Assembly (NCBI GenBank): GCA_900314745.1 | Contig: OMWK01000006.1 | Span: 1 to 64,000, forward strand | From: an uncultured Eubacteriales bacterium | GTDB taxonomy: Bacteria > Bacillota > Clostridia > Saccharofermentanales > Saccharofermentanaceae | Length of the DNA stretch: 64,000 nucleotides | Direction: 5' to 3' | Part shown: positions 27,121-35,761 of the stretch, one piece after another | How positions within the stretch are numbered: the stretch's first letter is position 1 | Layout: every line of letters begins with the position of its first letter | Notes under the pieces: model-generated | The model's input: only the letters and a program-made list of their open reading frames with translations | What the model was told of the DNA's origin: nothing | Database searches by the model: none | Position numbers and translations under genes: made by a program

Positions 27121-28280
27121 TACGCTTTCTCTTCTCCCTCTTCCTCGCCGGCAACTGTGAACTTATCGATAACCGATCTTGTTGCCTCGCTTGCATCCTC
27201 AGACTCTCTCTTGATGTCGATCTTGTATCCTGTGAGGTGTGCAGCAAGTCTTACGTTCTGTCCGGATCTTCCGATAGCGAGATTGAACTGCTGGTCAGGT
27301 ACGATAACCTTGGCGTAACGCTCCTGGTGTCCGTCCTCCTTGGTTGTGATCTCGATATCTACTCTTACAGCCTTGGCAGGCTGGAGTGCTTCACTGATGA
27401 AGAGAGCAGGATCCTCATTCCAGTCGATGATGTCGATCTTCTCTCCGCCGAGCTCGTTCATGATCGTCTGAACTCTCTGACCTCTGGGTCCTACGCAGGA
27501 ACCCTTGGCATCGATGTTCTCATCTCTGGAGTAAACGGCAACCTTTGATCTTGATCCGGGCTCTCTTGTTACACCCTTGATAAGAACTTCGCCTGACTTT
27601 ACTTCAGGTATCTCAAGCTCGAAAAGCTTCTCTACAAGCTTCGGGTCCGTTCTGGAGATAGTGATGGAAGGGCGGTCGTTGTGCTCTTCTACTCTCAATA
27701 CGAGGAACTTCATTGTTCTGTTGGCCTCGTAAGACTCGCCTCTCATCTGGCCGTTTCTGGGAAGAACAGCTTCAGCGTGTCCGATATCAACATAAACGTT
27801 CTTTGCATCCTTACGGATGATGGTTCCTGAAGCGAGTTCTCCGATCTTGCCGGAATACTCGTCGTTGATCCTCTTGTACTCTGCGCTTCTTACCTTCTGG
27901 GAGATAGCACTCTTAGCAGCTGTAGCGGCAAGTCTTCCGAGGTCCTTAACGTCAAGACCGTACTCAAGAGAGTCACCGAGCTCAACGTCGGGATCAGCAG
28001 CCTTAGCTTCCTCGAGGGAAACCTCATTAGTGGGATCCTCAACCTCATCTACAACTTCTTTAAGCTGGTAAACATAGATCTCACCGGTCTCACGGTCGAT
28101 CTCGGCTTCAACAGTCTCGATGATACCGCCGGAGAACTCACGTCTGTAAGCAGTAACGATACCGTCTTCTACAGCCTTGATGAGCTCTTCCTCATCGATG
28201 CCCCTTTCTTTGGCGAGCATCCTGATAGCGTCGAGAACGTTATCGCGGGGCTCCTCATTAACTTCCTTCTTCTTAGCCAT
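27120..28280 (-). CDS. nusA: transcription termination/antitermination factor NusA
   Basis: The 386-residue protein has the N-terminal polymerase-binding domain (about 1-130, with an insertion rich in acidic residues), S1 domain ([16 protein letters not shown]), KH1 ([21 protein letters not shown]) and KH2 ([20 protein letters not shown]). The C-terminal acidic repeats of E. coli NusA are absent, as in other Bacillota. It lies between rimP and ylxR. Confidence 0.97.
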   Translation of the reverse strand: MAKKKEVNEEPRDNVLDAIRMLAKERGIDEEELIKAVEDGIVTAYRREFSGGIIETVEAEIDRETGEIYVYQLKEVVDEVEDPTNEVSLEEAKAADPDVELGDSLEYGLDVKDLGRLAATAAKSAISQKVRSAEYKRINDEYSGKIGELASGTIIRKDAKNVYVDIGHAEAVLPRNGQMRGESYEANRTMKFLVLRVEEHNDRPSITISRTDPKLVEKLFELEIPEVKSGEVLIKGVTREPGSRSKVAVYSRDENIDAKGSCVGPRGQRVQTIMNELGGEKIDIIDWNEDPALFISEALQPAKAVRVDIEITTKEDGHQERYAKVIVPDQQFNLAIGRSGQNVRLAAHLTGYKIDIKRESEDASEATRSVIDKFTVAGEEEGEEKA

Positions 28281-28298
28281 TTATCTTACCTCCCAATA

Positions 28299-28766
28299 TT
28301 AAAAATCTAAATGTCTGACGGCCTTGCTTATATCTGTCAAAAGGTATTCCGATGTAGTGCCGTCTTCCTTATCGAATACCACCCTGCCGTCTTCAGCCGA
28401 TACTATGCTGCCGGTAAAACTCTTGGTCCCCGACTCATCCGCCTTGAACAGCTTGACGTCGATCTTCTCTCCCTGATACCTGATGTAATCGGAGATGTCA
28501 TCCAGAGGTCTGGTAAGTCCCGGTGAGCTGACCTCGAAGAAATCCGCATCGCACTTGAGCTTCTCATCGAGTATGGGATCTATCACCTTGCTGAAAGCTT
28601 CACAGTCGTCAATTCCGATTCCGCCCCTCTTGTCGATGAAGAGCCTCAGGAACATTCCCTGGCCTTCCTTCTTATACTCGGCATCGACCAGGTCATAACC
28701 CATCTTCTCTGCCTCGGGCTTCGCAATATCATACGCTTCCTGCGCGGTCTTTGATCTTCTTGCCAT
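28299..28766 (-). CDS. rimP: ribosome maturation factor RimP
   Basis: The 155-residue protein has the RimP pattern: A-x-P-x-A-E-x-M-G-Y-D-L-V-D-A-E-Y near the start, LRLFIDKRGGIGIDDCEAFSK, and EVSSPGLTRPL. It acts in 30S assembly. I set the start at the ATG at 28766 (GGGAG 6 bases upstream); the longer in-frame start at 28811 would run through the leader hairpin. It is the first gene of the nusA-infB operon. Confidence 0.94.
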   Translation of the reverse strand: MARRSKTAQEAYDIAKPEAEKMGYDLVDAEYKKEGQGMFLRLFIDKRGGIGIDDCEAFSKVIDPILDEKLKCDADFFEVSSPGLTRPLDDISDYIRYQGEKIDVKLFKADESGTKSFTGSIVSAEDGRVVFDKEDGTTSEYLLTDISKAVRHLDF

Positions 28767-28789
28767 CGTTACTCCCGTCTTATTTTTTG

Positions 28790-28822
28790 TTAAAAGAAAA
28801 ACGAGCTCCAAGAAGCCCGTTT
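28790..28822 (-). promoter_or_regulatory. terminator-like hairpin (putative attenuator) in the rimP-nusA leader
   Basis: Between the promoter and rimP, a 9-bp stem (arms 28798-28806 and 28814-28822, with one G-T pair) is followed on the minus strand by TTCTTTT. The leader is only about 75 nt, so a large fraction of transcripts could stop here. This suits feedback by NusA, but that is inference. Confidence 0.55.
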
Positions 28823-28848
28823 ACTTGAAAAGTAATCTGAACGCATAC

Positions 28849-28877
28849 ATACTAACACAAAGATAATTATCTGGCAA
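28849..28877 (-). promoter_or_regulatory. sigma-A promoter of the rimP-nusA-infB operon
   Basis: TTGCCA (28872-28877) and TAGTAT (28849-28854) are spaced by 17 bp, with the expected start near 28842. Confidence 0.6.
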
Positions 28878-28906
28878 ATATACCGCAGTATTCACACATA
28901 TTTACT

Positions 28907-28934
28907 TTGATCATCAAAATATCGATGATATACT
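28907..28934 (+). promoter_or_regulatory. sigma-A promoter of the divergent membrane-protein gene
   Basis: TTGATC (28907-28912) and TATACT (28929-28934) are spaced by 16 bp. A strong GGGGGTGA ribosome binding site and ATG at 28967 follow. Confidence 0.55.
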
Positions 28935-28966
28935 CCGATTATAAACTTGAAAGGGGGTGACCTGTC

Positions 28967-29536
28967 ATGACAAAAAGCCAAAAGACAGAATGGTTGCTTT
29001 CAACCATATTGATCCCTTTGTTTTTCTTTGCTCTTTATGAGAGCGTCAAGAATCTTGATCTGTTCGGAAATCGCGTTCCCGCCGTAAGCGAGATCGTATC
29101 CTATATTCTTCTTCTGGGAACACTCGCCGCTTTTTTAATAAACTATATTGTTAAGATTATACTTGCATTCATTTCCAAAAGATATGGTCGGAAAGTGTTG
29201 CTTATCTGGTGCTTGGGACCTGTTGTGATAACAATCGGGACACTTATTCTTATAAACGGAGCCTTTTCCTTCAACGCTGATTTTGTGTTTCTGAACATTT
29301 TGAGCATAATCGGAGTACTTCTGATGATCGGCGTGTATAATGTGTTCTATTTCTATTATTGGGGAGAACATAAAGGCATATGGATCTCTCAGTTCATTTA
29401 CAACATCGGTGCAATTGCACTCGCGATGACCGAATGGGCTCCTCATTTTATACACAACTTCTACCTGGCATTACTGTTACCGGCAATAGCTGTCGGTTAT
29501 ATCGAGTTTTATCTTAAAAAGAAGAAGGAGCCCTGA
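28967..29536 (+). CDS. six-helix membrane protein of unknown function
   Basis: The 189-residue protein has about six transmembrane helices (near residues 10-25, 42-70, 77-98, 105-125, 140-155 and 165-182) and a Lys-rich C-terminal end. It has its own promoter and a very good ribosome binding site (AAAGGGGGTGA), so it is a real gene standing alone between leftward operons. No motif identifies a family. A shared bidirectional terminator overlaps its stop codon. Confidence 0.75.
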   Translation: MTKSQKTEWLLSTILIPLFFFALYESVKNLDLFGNRVPAVSEIVSYILLLGTLAAFLINYIVKIILAFISKRYGRKVLLIWCLGPVVITIGTLILINGAFSFNADFVFLNILSIIGVLLMIGVYNVFYFYYWGEHKGIWISQFIYNIGAIALAMTEWAPHFIHNFYLALLLPAIAVGYIEFYLKKKKEP

Positions 29537-29551
29537 GGCTCCTACTTCTTC
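29516..29551. terminator. shared convergent terminator
   Basis: An imperfect stem centred on GGAGCC-CTGA-GGCTCC extends into AAG/CTT pairs on both sides. On the minus strand it is followed by TTTTT, so it ends the P-loop gene well; on the plus strand it overlaps the stop codon of the membrane-protein gene. Confidence 0.7.
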
Positions 29552-29570
29552 TATTAAATACTTGTTTAAC

Positions 29571-29978
29571 TTACACGTAAGCCTTAACTGATTCGGGAAG
29601 ATCGTCGATCTTGCTACTCAGGATGATCATTGCTGTTACCGGTGTATCCTTGAGGAACGTATCGAGCTTTGTGATGAAGTTCTCAAGAGCATCCATACTT
29701 GTCTCATTAGCTACCTTGAAGATGCTGTCGATATAGATATGAGTAAGATCATAATCCTTGGAGCAGATACCTCCTATGAATGCCAAAAGCTGGTCAAAAC
29801 CGTCTACAGGGTATTCCTTCATATTTACGAGCCTTACATTGGGCTTAAGGAGCTGGTCTAATCTGTTGCCTCTCTCGATACAGACGATGTTGTTGTCCTG
29901 TCTCGATGCTGTATTGATCTCGTCAACAAGCTTAGCTGTCTTACCTGTGCCCTTTTCACCCGCAATAATCTTGATCAT
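29571..29978 (-). CDS. small P-loop ATP-binding protein, function unknown
   Basis: The 135-residue protein starts MIKIIAGEKGTGKTAKLVD, a clear Walker A (GEKGTGKT, residues 7-14). A possible Walker B lies in LTHIYIDSIF and a sensor-like ILSSKI near the end. It is much shorter than most P-loop ATPases and resembles a minimal RecA/AAA-like core. It stands alone with a Shine-Dalgarno (AAGGAG) and its own terminator. Role unknown. Confidence 0.78.
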   Translation of the reverse strand: MIKIIAGEKGTGKTAKLVDEINTASRQDNNIVCIERGNRLDQLLKPNVRLVNMKEYPVDGFDQLLAFIGGICSKDYDLTHIYIDSIFKVANETSMDALENFITKLDTFLKDTPVTAMIILSSKIDDLPESVKAYV

Positions 29979-30105
29979 AGTGCTATCTCCTTGATGTGTT
30001 GCTATTATCCTTAACGGATAAATATATTTTAGATTATTTGGGATTCTTTTTGAATAGACAAAAGTTAATAATATGCGAATAATTCAAAAATGCCACAGAC
30101 TGTGA

Positions 30106-30507
30106 TCACTTCTTCTTTTTCTTGTCCTTCTTTTTCTTCTTGTCTTTGTCCTTCTTCTTGTCGCTGCGCTTCGCAGGTTTATCGGAAAACTTCTCGGAAG
30201 TCTTGACCGAAGTCTTCTCGGAAGGCGCATCGGAAGCGATCAGTTCAAGGACCTTCTTAAGTTCAAGAACAGCAGCCTTGTTAATGCTGTATCTCATGAA
30301 CCTTCCCTGCTTCACGGCCTTAACAAGTCCGTTATCTATGAGAACGCTCATGTGATGAGACAAAGTCGGCTGGGTTATATCGAAGTGCCCGAGTATATCA
30401 CTCGCACAGCACGAACCAGCCTGCCTGATAACCATGAGGATCTCGAGCCTCATGGGTTCGGCAAGTACTGTCAGTCTGTCAGTAAGATTATCCGCTACGG
30501 ACGCCAT
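30106..30507 (-). CDS. ArsR-family transcriptional regulator with poly-lysine tail
   Basis: Residues 1 to about 90 are an ArsR winged helix: LAEPMRLEILMVIRQAGSCCASDI, then ITQPTLSHHMSVLIDNGLV and the wing K-Q-G-R-F-M-R-Y-S-I. The paired Cys near residues 33-34 could bind metal. The last 40 residues are almost pure Lys, Ser and Asp, ending in a poly-Lys run, unusual for ArsR proteins and likely to bind nucleic acid nonspecifically. It starts with a 1-bp overlap (TAATG) of the upstream MerR-like gene. Confidence 0.88.
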   Translation of the reverse strand: MASVADNLTDRLTVLAEPMRLEILMVIRQAGSCCASDILGHFDITQPTLSHHMSVLIDNGLVKAVKQGRFMRYSINKAAVLELKKVLELIASDAPSEKTSVKTSEKFSDKPAKRSDKKKDKDKKKKKDKKKKK

Positions 30508-31133
30508 TAAGCGATGAGTCTGTTCTTCAAAGCTGACTCGAACTCAACGAGGTTTGCACACGCGATGATCTCCGTGCTGTCCTCAAGGAGGATATCCTCG
30601 TCACCCTTAACGAGAACCGTCATAGGAACGCCCATCTTGCGAAGAAGGATGAGCTGATAATCCTTGGATGTCTCACGGGAAAGATACTTGCAAAGAAGTC
30701 TTAGAACCTGCTTTGCATCCTCGAGGTAGAAGCCCTGAAGCTTCATGAGGTGATCTACGACATACATTGAGAAAACATCATTGAAGTCGAGGTGATCCTT
30801 CGCAGGGAATATGCTCGTGAAAGCCGTGATAGCGAGTTTGGAAACTATATTCAGTTCTACAAAATCCTTAAGCGGGATCTTGAAGCTCTTTACGTTCGCT
30901 GAGAAAAGCTCCTGCATCTGCTCAACAGTAAGCTCGCTCTTAAGCTCCTTGATGCGCTCGATTCTTGTCAGCACCTTCTCCTTGGGAAGATAAGTAGCCT
31001 GACCGATCTCGGTAGCCTTATGAATAAACCAGTTCTCGGGAATGAGACCGAGTCTCTTCCATCTGTACAGAGTTCCGTATGATATATGTGCAACTCTAAG
31101 GAGGTCCTTCTTTGAGATAAGTAATTCTTCCAT
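30507..31133 (-). CDS. YhbD-like (DUF4004) MerR-type protein
   Basis: The 208-residue protein begins with a MerR-like helix-turn-helix (SKKDLLRVAHISYGTLYRWKRLGLIP) and then the DUF4004 pattern (ENWFIHKATEIGQATYLPKEKVLTRIERI), as in B. subtilis YhbD. The start at 31133 has GAGGT about 10 bases upstream; longer in-frame starts run into the upstream terminator zone. It is coupled to the ArsR gene, suggesting that the two proteins act in one circuit. Confidence 0.82.
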   Translation of the reverse strand: MEELLISKKDLLRVAHISYGTLYRWKRLGLIPENWFIHKATEIGQATYLPKEKVLTRIERIKELKSELTVEQMQELFSANVKSFKIPLKDFVELNIVSKLAITAFTSIFPAKDHLDFNDVFSMYVVDHLMKLQGFYLEDAKQVLRLLCKYLSRETSKDYQLILLRKMGVPMTVLVKGDEDILLEDSTEIIACANLVEFESALKNRLIA

Positions 31134-31221
31134 AGGTGACACTACCTCACTTTCATCTTGATAAGAACATTTTAGATTAACAATGTTACAGAACAGGGTC
31201 ACCGCGGTGTTTTAACTGATA

Positions 31222-31250
31222 CAAAAATCCCTCCGGTCTTCCGGAGGGAT
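31222..31250 (-). terminator. Rho-independent terminator
   Basis: A perfect 10-bp stem (31227-31236 with 31241-31250) and 4-nt loop are followed on the minus strand by TTTTT. It ends the Lys-rich membrane-protein gene. Confidence 0.9.
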
Positions 31251-31277
31251 CTTATTATCTTAACTTATCGGAACCAA

Positions 31278-31859
31278 TCAGAATCCGAGTGCTCTTGCCA
31301 TCTCTGAGAAGAACTTCTCAAAAGGCCAGATGTAATCTGATATTGACTGACCAAGTGCGAACGTCACGATGATCGCGAATATCAGCAGCAATATGAGAAT
31401 GATCACATACCACGACAGAATGGCTCTCGCGAAATGCTTGAAGTTCTTGTTAACCGGAACTACCGAGAATATCAGGGTGAACAGGATGCCGAGTACCGGG
31501 ATGGAACAAAGGAAGAGCGACCAGAAGAACAATCCTGTTCCTACAGGTCTGTAATCTCTCGGGCACTGCTCTACCTTCTCCTGGTATGCAGCAGCCTTCT
31601 TCGCCTTCTTATCTATCTTAGCCTGCTTACGGGCCTGCTCGCGCTCAGCCTTCTTGGCAGCCTTCTCCTCAGCCTTGATTCTGTCGGCAGCAGCCTTATC
31701 AACAACGGGAGCCGCAGCAGTACTGGCCTTTGCGGGCTTAACCTCTGCCTTTACGGGCTCGGACGGAACAACAACAGGCGAAGAAGCATTGAGCTCTTCA
31801 GGTGCCGGTGCGTTCTTAATCTCATCTACCAAAGCCTTAGACTTATCACTATCAGACAT
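31278..31859 (-). CDS. membrane protein with Ala/Lys-rich cytoplasmic N-terminus
   Basis: The 193-residue protein has a charged, low-complexity first 100 residues (A-, P- and K-rich, with a likely helix of AEKAAKKAEREQARKQAK type), then a hydrophobic half with two long transmembrane segments (about 109-130 and 143-170) and an amphipathic end. No family is recognised. Its promoter and CAGGAGG ribosome binding site are good, and it is monocistronic. The Lys-rich tail echoes those of RpoD, IF-2 and the nearby ArsR protein. Confidence 0.78.
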   Translation of the reverse strand: MSDSDKSKALVDEIKNAPAPEELNASSPVVVPSEPVKAEVKPAKASTAAAPVVDKAAADRIKAEEKAAKKAEREQARKQAKIDKKAKKAAAYQEKVEQCPRDYRPVGTGLFFWSLFLCSIPVLGILFTLIFSVVPVNKNFKHFARAILSWYVIILILLLIFAIIVTFALGQSISDYIWPFEKFFSEMARALGF

Positions 31860-31885
31860 ATCCGTTACCTCCTGAACTAATATGA

Positions 31886-31915
31886 ATTATAACACTCATT
31901 ATCCTGTCGACCCAA
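31886..31915 (-). promoter_or_regulatory. sigma-A promoter of the Lys-rich membrane-protein gene
   Basis: TATAAT (31886-31891) with TTGGGT (31910-31915) 18 bp upstream. An AGGAGG ribosome binding site follows. Confidence 0.5.
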
Positions 31916-31924
31916 AACACATAC

Positions 31925-33217
31925 CTAGAACAGTATTTTCCACGCGAGGCTGTCAACAAACTTGTCGAATATCTCCTTATCGATAGAGCCTTCCTCAACC
32001 ATCTTGCCGATAATCTCAAGAGATTTCTCAGGCGGGATCGGCTTCTTGTAAGGGCGGTCTCGCGCCGTCAGTGTCTCATAAATATCAATTATCGTGAGAA
32101 GCCTTACCTCATAGGGTATCTCGCTTCCCTTAAGCTTATCGGGGTAACCCGTGCCGTTAAGAAGCTCGTGGTGCGACGACGCCCACATGGGAACCACATC
32201 GAAAACCTTCGGAAATTCAACCTGCTGCAGGATCTTACGCGTCGTCGTTACGTGACTTTGGATTATGGCGCGCTCCTCATCGGTAAGCGTTCCCTTACGG
32301 ACATGAAGGTCCTTTATCTCCTCATCGGTCAGGATGCGGCACTCCTCGCCTTCCTCGTTCACATAAGAAGACTTGGAGAGTTCATCAACAAGGCGGATAT
32401 CATCATCCGTAAGAAATCCCGCCTGGTTAAGCCTTCGTATCTGTTCAAGTTCGTTATCCCTTCTGCTTCTTAAGGTCTCGAACTCATTCTCAGAGATCCT
32501 TCCTTCAAGAAGTGCAATCCTGTCAAGGAGGCGTATCTTCTCATACCTCTCCTCAATCCTTTCCATCCTGTCGCTTAATCTCGTGGCCTTATCCATTACC
32601 TCAAGAGGAACGGCTAGCTTACCTACGTCGTGAAGCCAGGTGCTCATGAGGAAAGCTCTTCTTCTGTCATCGTCAAATCTGTCAGGACTTCTTGTCTCAT
32701 CCAGATAATCAAGATAGGCTTCCGCGATCCTGACCATGTTACGAGCATGGTTAGCCGTATAAGGGGATCTCTCATCAATTGCCGTGGACAGCGCCTTTAC
32801 GAGAGAATCGAGAAGCGATGTTATGGAATTGGCATATTCGATCTTAAGTTCCGCAAGCTCGGTAATATCACTGAACAGTATGAATACACCGATCCTGTTG
32901 TCGCCTTCCTTAAGGAAAGACGTCATTATGTAAAGCTGCCTGATGCCGTTCCCGTTATTGTACGGGACGACATTGTAATGCTTAACGTCGGTATCATAGA
33001 TGGAATCGATCACAGTCTGGATAAAGCCGTCATTATCGTGACCTGCTATGAACGTGCGGGCAAAGTTCTTATCCTTAAGCTGCTCCTCAGAAATCCCCAG
33101 GATCTTCGTGGCTGCCTCGTTTACATATTCAACGACACCGTCATTGCTGACGATCACTACACCCTCGTTAAGGTCCTTGATTATGCTCTTCCTGATTATG
33201 TCGCCGCGTTCGCTCAT
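31925..33217 (-). CDS. PAS-HD-GYP protein, probable cyclic-di-GMP phosphodiesterase
   Basis: The 430-residue protein has an N-terminal PAS domain (about 12-115), a linker helix, and an HD-GYP domain with YTANHARNMVRIAEAYLDY, WLHDVGKLAVP and ASSHHELLNGTGYPDKL. Between the HD and GYP parts is an unusually long helical insertion of about 100 residues. HD-GYP enzymes hydrolyse c-di-GMP to pGpG or GMP; the PAS domain would sense a small ligand or redox state. It has no membrane segment. The start is unusual: no Shine-Dalgarno, and TATAAT ends 6 bases before the ATG at 33217, so the mRNA may be leaderless (a GTG at 33223 is the alternative). Confidence 0.88.
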   Translation of the reverse strand: MSERGDIIRKSIIKDLNEGVVIVSNDGVVEYVNEAATKILGISEEQLKDKNFARTFIAGHDNDGFIQTVIDSIYDTDVKHYNVVPYNNGNGIRQLYIMTSFLKEGDNRIGVFILFSDITELAELKIEYANSITSLLDSLVKALSTAIDERSPYTANHARNMVRIAEAYLDYLDETRSPDRFDDDRRRAFLMSTWLHDVGKLAVPLEVMDKATRLSDRMERIEERYEKIRLLDRIALLEGRISENEFETLRSRRDNELEQIRRLNQAGFLTDDDIRLVDELSKSSYVNEEGEECRILTDEEIKDLHVRKGTLTDEERAIIQSHVTTTRKILQQVEFPKVFDVVPMWASSHHELLNGTGYPDKLKGSEIPYEVRLLTIIDIYETLTARDRPYKKPIPPEKSLEIIGKMVEEGSIDKEIFDKFVDSLAWKILF

Positions 33218-33255
33218 AGTCACATTATAAACAATCCCCGGTTATTTGAATATAA

Positions 33256-33283
33256 CAAAGGCCGCAGGTATTTCCTGCGGCCT
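33256..33283 (-). terminator. Rho-independent terminator of the lipoprotein gene
   Basis: A 9-bp GC stem (33260-33268 with 33274-33282) is followed by TTTGTTAT on the minus strand. Confidence 0.75.
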
Positions 33284-33312
33284 CATAACAGTCAAATAAG
33301 CGACTTATAAGA

Positions 33313-34080
33313 TTATTCTACTGTAACAGCTGTGATGTGCGGATTAGCACCCTGATACCAGTAGAGGAAACCTGCTACGTCGATTGTGTCACCAACGTTC
33401 AAAGCCTCAACAGTCTGATAAACATCCGTGTCAGCACCTGTGAGATAAGACTCAACTGTGAAAGTCATTGTTGTCTCACCGTTGGAAACTGTGAAATAGA
33501 GGTCATCACCCTGTGAACCGGAACCATCCCAGCTGTAGAGGAATGCTTCACCGTTATCACCGGAAGCCTCAACTGTGAGACCTGTCATTGTGAAGTTTCT
33601 GTTCTGATTAGCGATAAGAGCCTCATCGTTACCAAAATCAGCTGTAAGATCTACGGGAGCCATAGGATTCTCCTGAGCAAGATCTGTGAACTCGAATGTA
33701 GCATCTGTGATCTCGACTTCACCTTCCCACTCACTCTTATAACCTGTTACGAGGATTGTAGCGCCCTCGTAAACTCCTTCAGAATCCTCTTCGGAGCAAG
33801 CCATGTTATAGATGAAATAAGCACCGTCACCGTCAAAAGCCTGAGCGTAAACAGTGATCTGGTCCTCCCACCATGACTGTGTAGCCATAACTGTGCAAAG
33901 AACTGTTACCTCTGAATCGAGAGGAGCTGCCTCATACTCAGCATAAGACATGTACTCGTAGTCAACAGCAGCCTGTGTCTCTTCCGAAGTTGTCTCAGCA
34001 GTATCAGCAGAGCAAGCGAAAACAGAAAGAGCCATTGCTGCAACAACTGCAATGGATACAACCTTCTTCATTGTCTTCAT
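33313..34080 (-). CDS. secreted lipoprotein with OB-fold-like domains
   Basis: The 255-residue protein begins with a lipoprotein signal peptide (MKTMKKVVSIAVVAAMALSV, then F-A-C), so the mature protein is anchored through Cys at about residue 23. An acidic Thr/Glu-rich linker follows, then two beta-rich segments (about 60-130 and 150-255) containing motifs such as ATILVTGYKSEWEGEVEI and LNVGDTIDVAGFLYW that look like nucleic-acid-binding-type OB folds. The function is unknown. The start at 34080 is favoured because AAGGG lies 5 bases upstream; an upstream GTG at 34086 is possible. Confidence 0.8.
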   Translation of the reverse strand: MKTMKKVVSIAVVAAMALSVFACSADTAETTSEETQAAVDYEYMSYAEYEAAPLDSEVTVLCTVMATQSWWEDQITVYAQAFDGDGAYFIYNMACSEEDSEGVYEGATILVTGYKSEWEGEVEITDATFEFTDLAQENPMAPVDLTADFGNDEALIANQNRNFTMTGLTVEASGDNGEAFLYSWDGSGSQGDDLYFTVSNGETTMTFTVESYLTGADTDVYQTVEALNVGDTIDVAGFLYWYQGANPHITAVTVE

Positions 34081-34174
34081 AAACACCCTTCTTTCTTAAC
34101 GGACACATGATATAGTTTTACGTCCGCCAACATCATTGTAATTATAGCCAAAACTCAGCCATATTAAAGTGCTG

Positions 34175-35761
34175 TCAATTCTTTTTCCGCTTTTTGACTA
34201 AATCAGCTGAAAAATAAGCCCCTATTCCTATCCAAACTACACCAAGAGCGGCGAGCAGCAGCTTCGCCTCGACAGGAAGGGGACCTAGTTCCGCCCTGGT
34301 GTCCCTGGATGCGGAGAGCTGGTCAAGTCTGTACAGAGCCGTCACTTCGCTGTAGAGGTTCTCGATATAGGCATCGTCAACGACCTCTCTTCTTCTCACC
34401 GACTTGACGACACTGTTTATGAGCTGAGCCGCGGCATTACGAAGTGACGTGGAACCGTTAAAGACAGGCGTAACGAAGGTATTGTTGATGTTCTGCAGGA
34501 ACATGTTCGTTACCGCGATCTTTATAGAGTACTGCGAAGGGTCGTTAAGGTACGCCTGGTACTCAGAAGACGCCTGAGCCATCGTGGTTACGGGAACATA
34601 GCCTTCGGTCCCGGCATACGCGATCTGCACCTCGTTCGTGAGCAGATACTGCGCGAAAAGCCACGATGCCAGCACCTCCTGCGGATCTTCCTTATTGAAC
34701 ACGCACACGGAAGGGCCCTGCGATATCATCTGGGGATTCTCGGGATCAAACTGGGGCACCGGTCTTACGACTGTCTCAAAGTCGACAACGTCGCTCTCAT
34801 GAATGTCGGAAAGAGGCGCATCCGAACCCATCCACGTGGATCCGGCCGTTGAATCGACGCCGAATATGCACTGGCCTGCATTCAGGAAATTACCCGGGTA
34901 TCCGGATACCGTGAACGTGGAGAAAGCGCCCAGGGAGACCTCATCGGCAATAGTGTAAAGAAGTGATGTCGTCGTATCGTTGAACAGTCCGATATTGCCG
35001 TATTCATCGGAATAACCGGCACCCAGCTGTCTTAACATCGTGATCATCATGTTGTCCGAGGACTTATAGATGAACGGGATCATTACATCCTGGCCGTTAA
35101 CGACATAGGTGCCGTCCTCGTTCTGCTCCGTCGCGGCATTGCTGACTTCCCATATCCAGTCCCATGTTGGGATGTCGGGGACCTCAAATCCCAGAGCCTC
35201 GACATAGGTCTTGTTGATATACAGAGCCTCAGTGGATCTCATGTACGGAATGCAGTAGTGCACACCGTTGATCATGCACTCATCAAGAAATTCCGGAACG
35301 ATCTGATCGACGCCGGGAGAATCAAACCTTACCTCCGAACCTCCGAGTCCGTAACGCTCATCCGTAAACAGATTATCGAGCGGCACGACCGTATTCTCAC
35401 CAGAGATATAAGTCGCTATGTGGTCGGGATAAGTGATGCAGACGTTAGGCGTGGTATCGGTCGCGATGTTCGTGATGACATCGTTATAGATCTTGTTGTA
35501 ATCGGTATAGAGCTTTATGCTGACATTGATGTTCGGATACAGAGCCTCGAAGTCTTCTATCGCCTGATTATAGATATTTGTCTGATTGATATTCGTATCA
35601 TTCTTCGCCCAGAACGTGATATTGAACTCACGCGTTGTATCGAACGCCTCGGGGACAGAGAACTCTTTACGCACACCGCTTCCGTGGCAGCCCGTGAGAA
35701 GCGACGAAGCCGCTATCGCAGCCGCAAGAATTGAAGTTAAAGCTTTTCGACGTGTTGTCAT
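34175..35761 (-). CDS. sugar ABC transporter substrate-binding lipoprotein with C-terminal membrane helix
   Basis: The 528-residue protein is a cluster-1 extracellular solute-binding protein. The lipobox is SLLTGC near residue 25; the periplasmic-type fold carries FNITFWAK, DFEALYPNINVSIKLYTDY and VCITYPDH. I set the start at the ATG at 35761, which overlaps the permease stop (ATGA), because the signal peptide begins there; a longer frame to 35980 is a shadow of the permease. Oddly, it ends with a transmembrane helix (LLAALGVVWIGIGAYFSADL) and KKRKKN, so it may be anchored at both ends. Confidence 0.9.
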   Translation of the reverse strand: MTTRRKALTSILAAAIAASSLLTGCHGSGVRKEFSVPEAFDTTREFNITFWAKNDTNINQTNIYNQAIEDFEALYPNINVSIKLYTDYNKIYNDVITNIATDTTPNVCITYPDHIATYISGENTVVPLDNLFTDERYGLGGSEVRFDSPGVDQIVPEFLDECMINGVHYCIPYMRSTEALYINKTYVEALGFEVPDIPTWDWIWEVSNAATEQNEDGTYVVNGQDVMIPFIYKSSDNMMITMLRQLGAGYSDEYGNIGLFNDTTTSLLYTIADEVSLGAFSTFTVSGYPGNFLNAGQCIFGVDSTAGSTWMGSDAPLSDIHESDVVDFETVVRPVPQFDPENPQMISQGPSVCVFNKEDPQEVLASWLFAQYLLTNEVQIAYAGTEGYVPVTTMAQASSEYQAYLNDPSQYSIKIAVTNMFLQNINNTFVTPVFNGSTSLRNAAAQLINSVVKSVRRREVVDDAYIENLYSEVTALYRLDQLSASRDTRAELGPLPVEAKLLLAALGVVWIGIGAYFSADLVKKRKKN

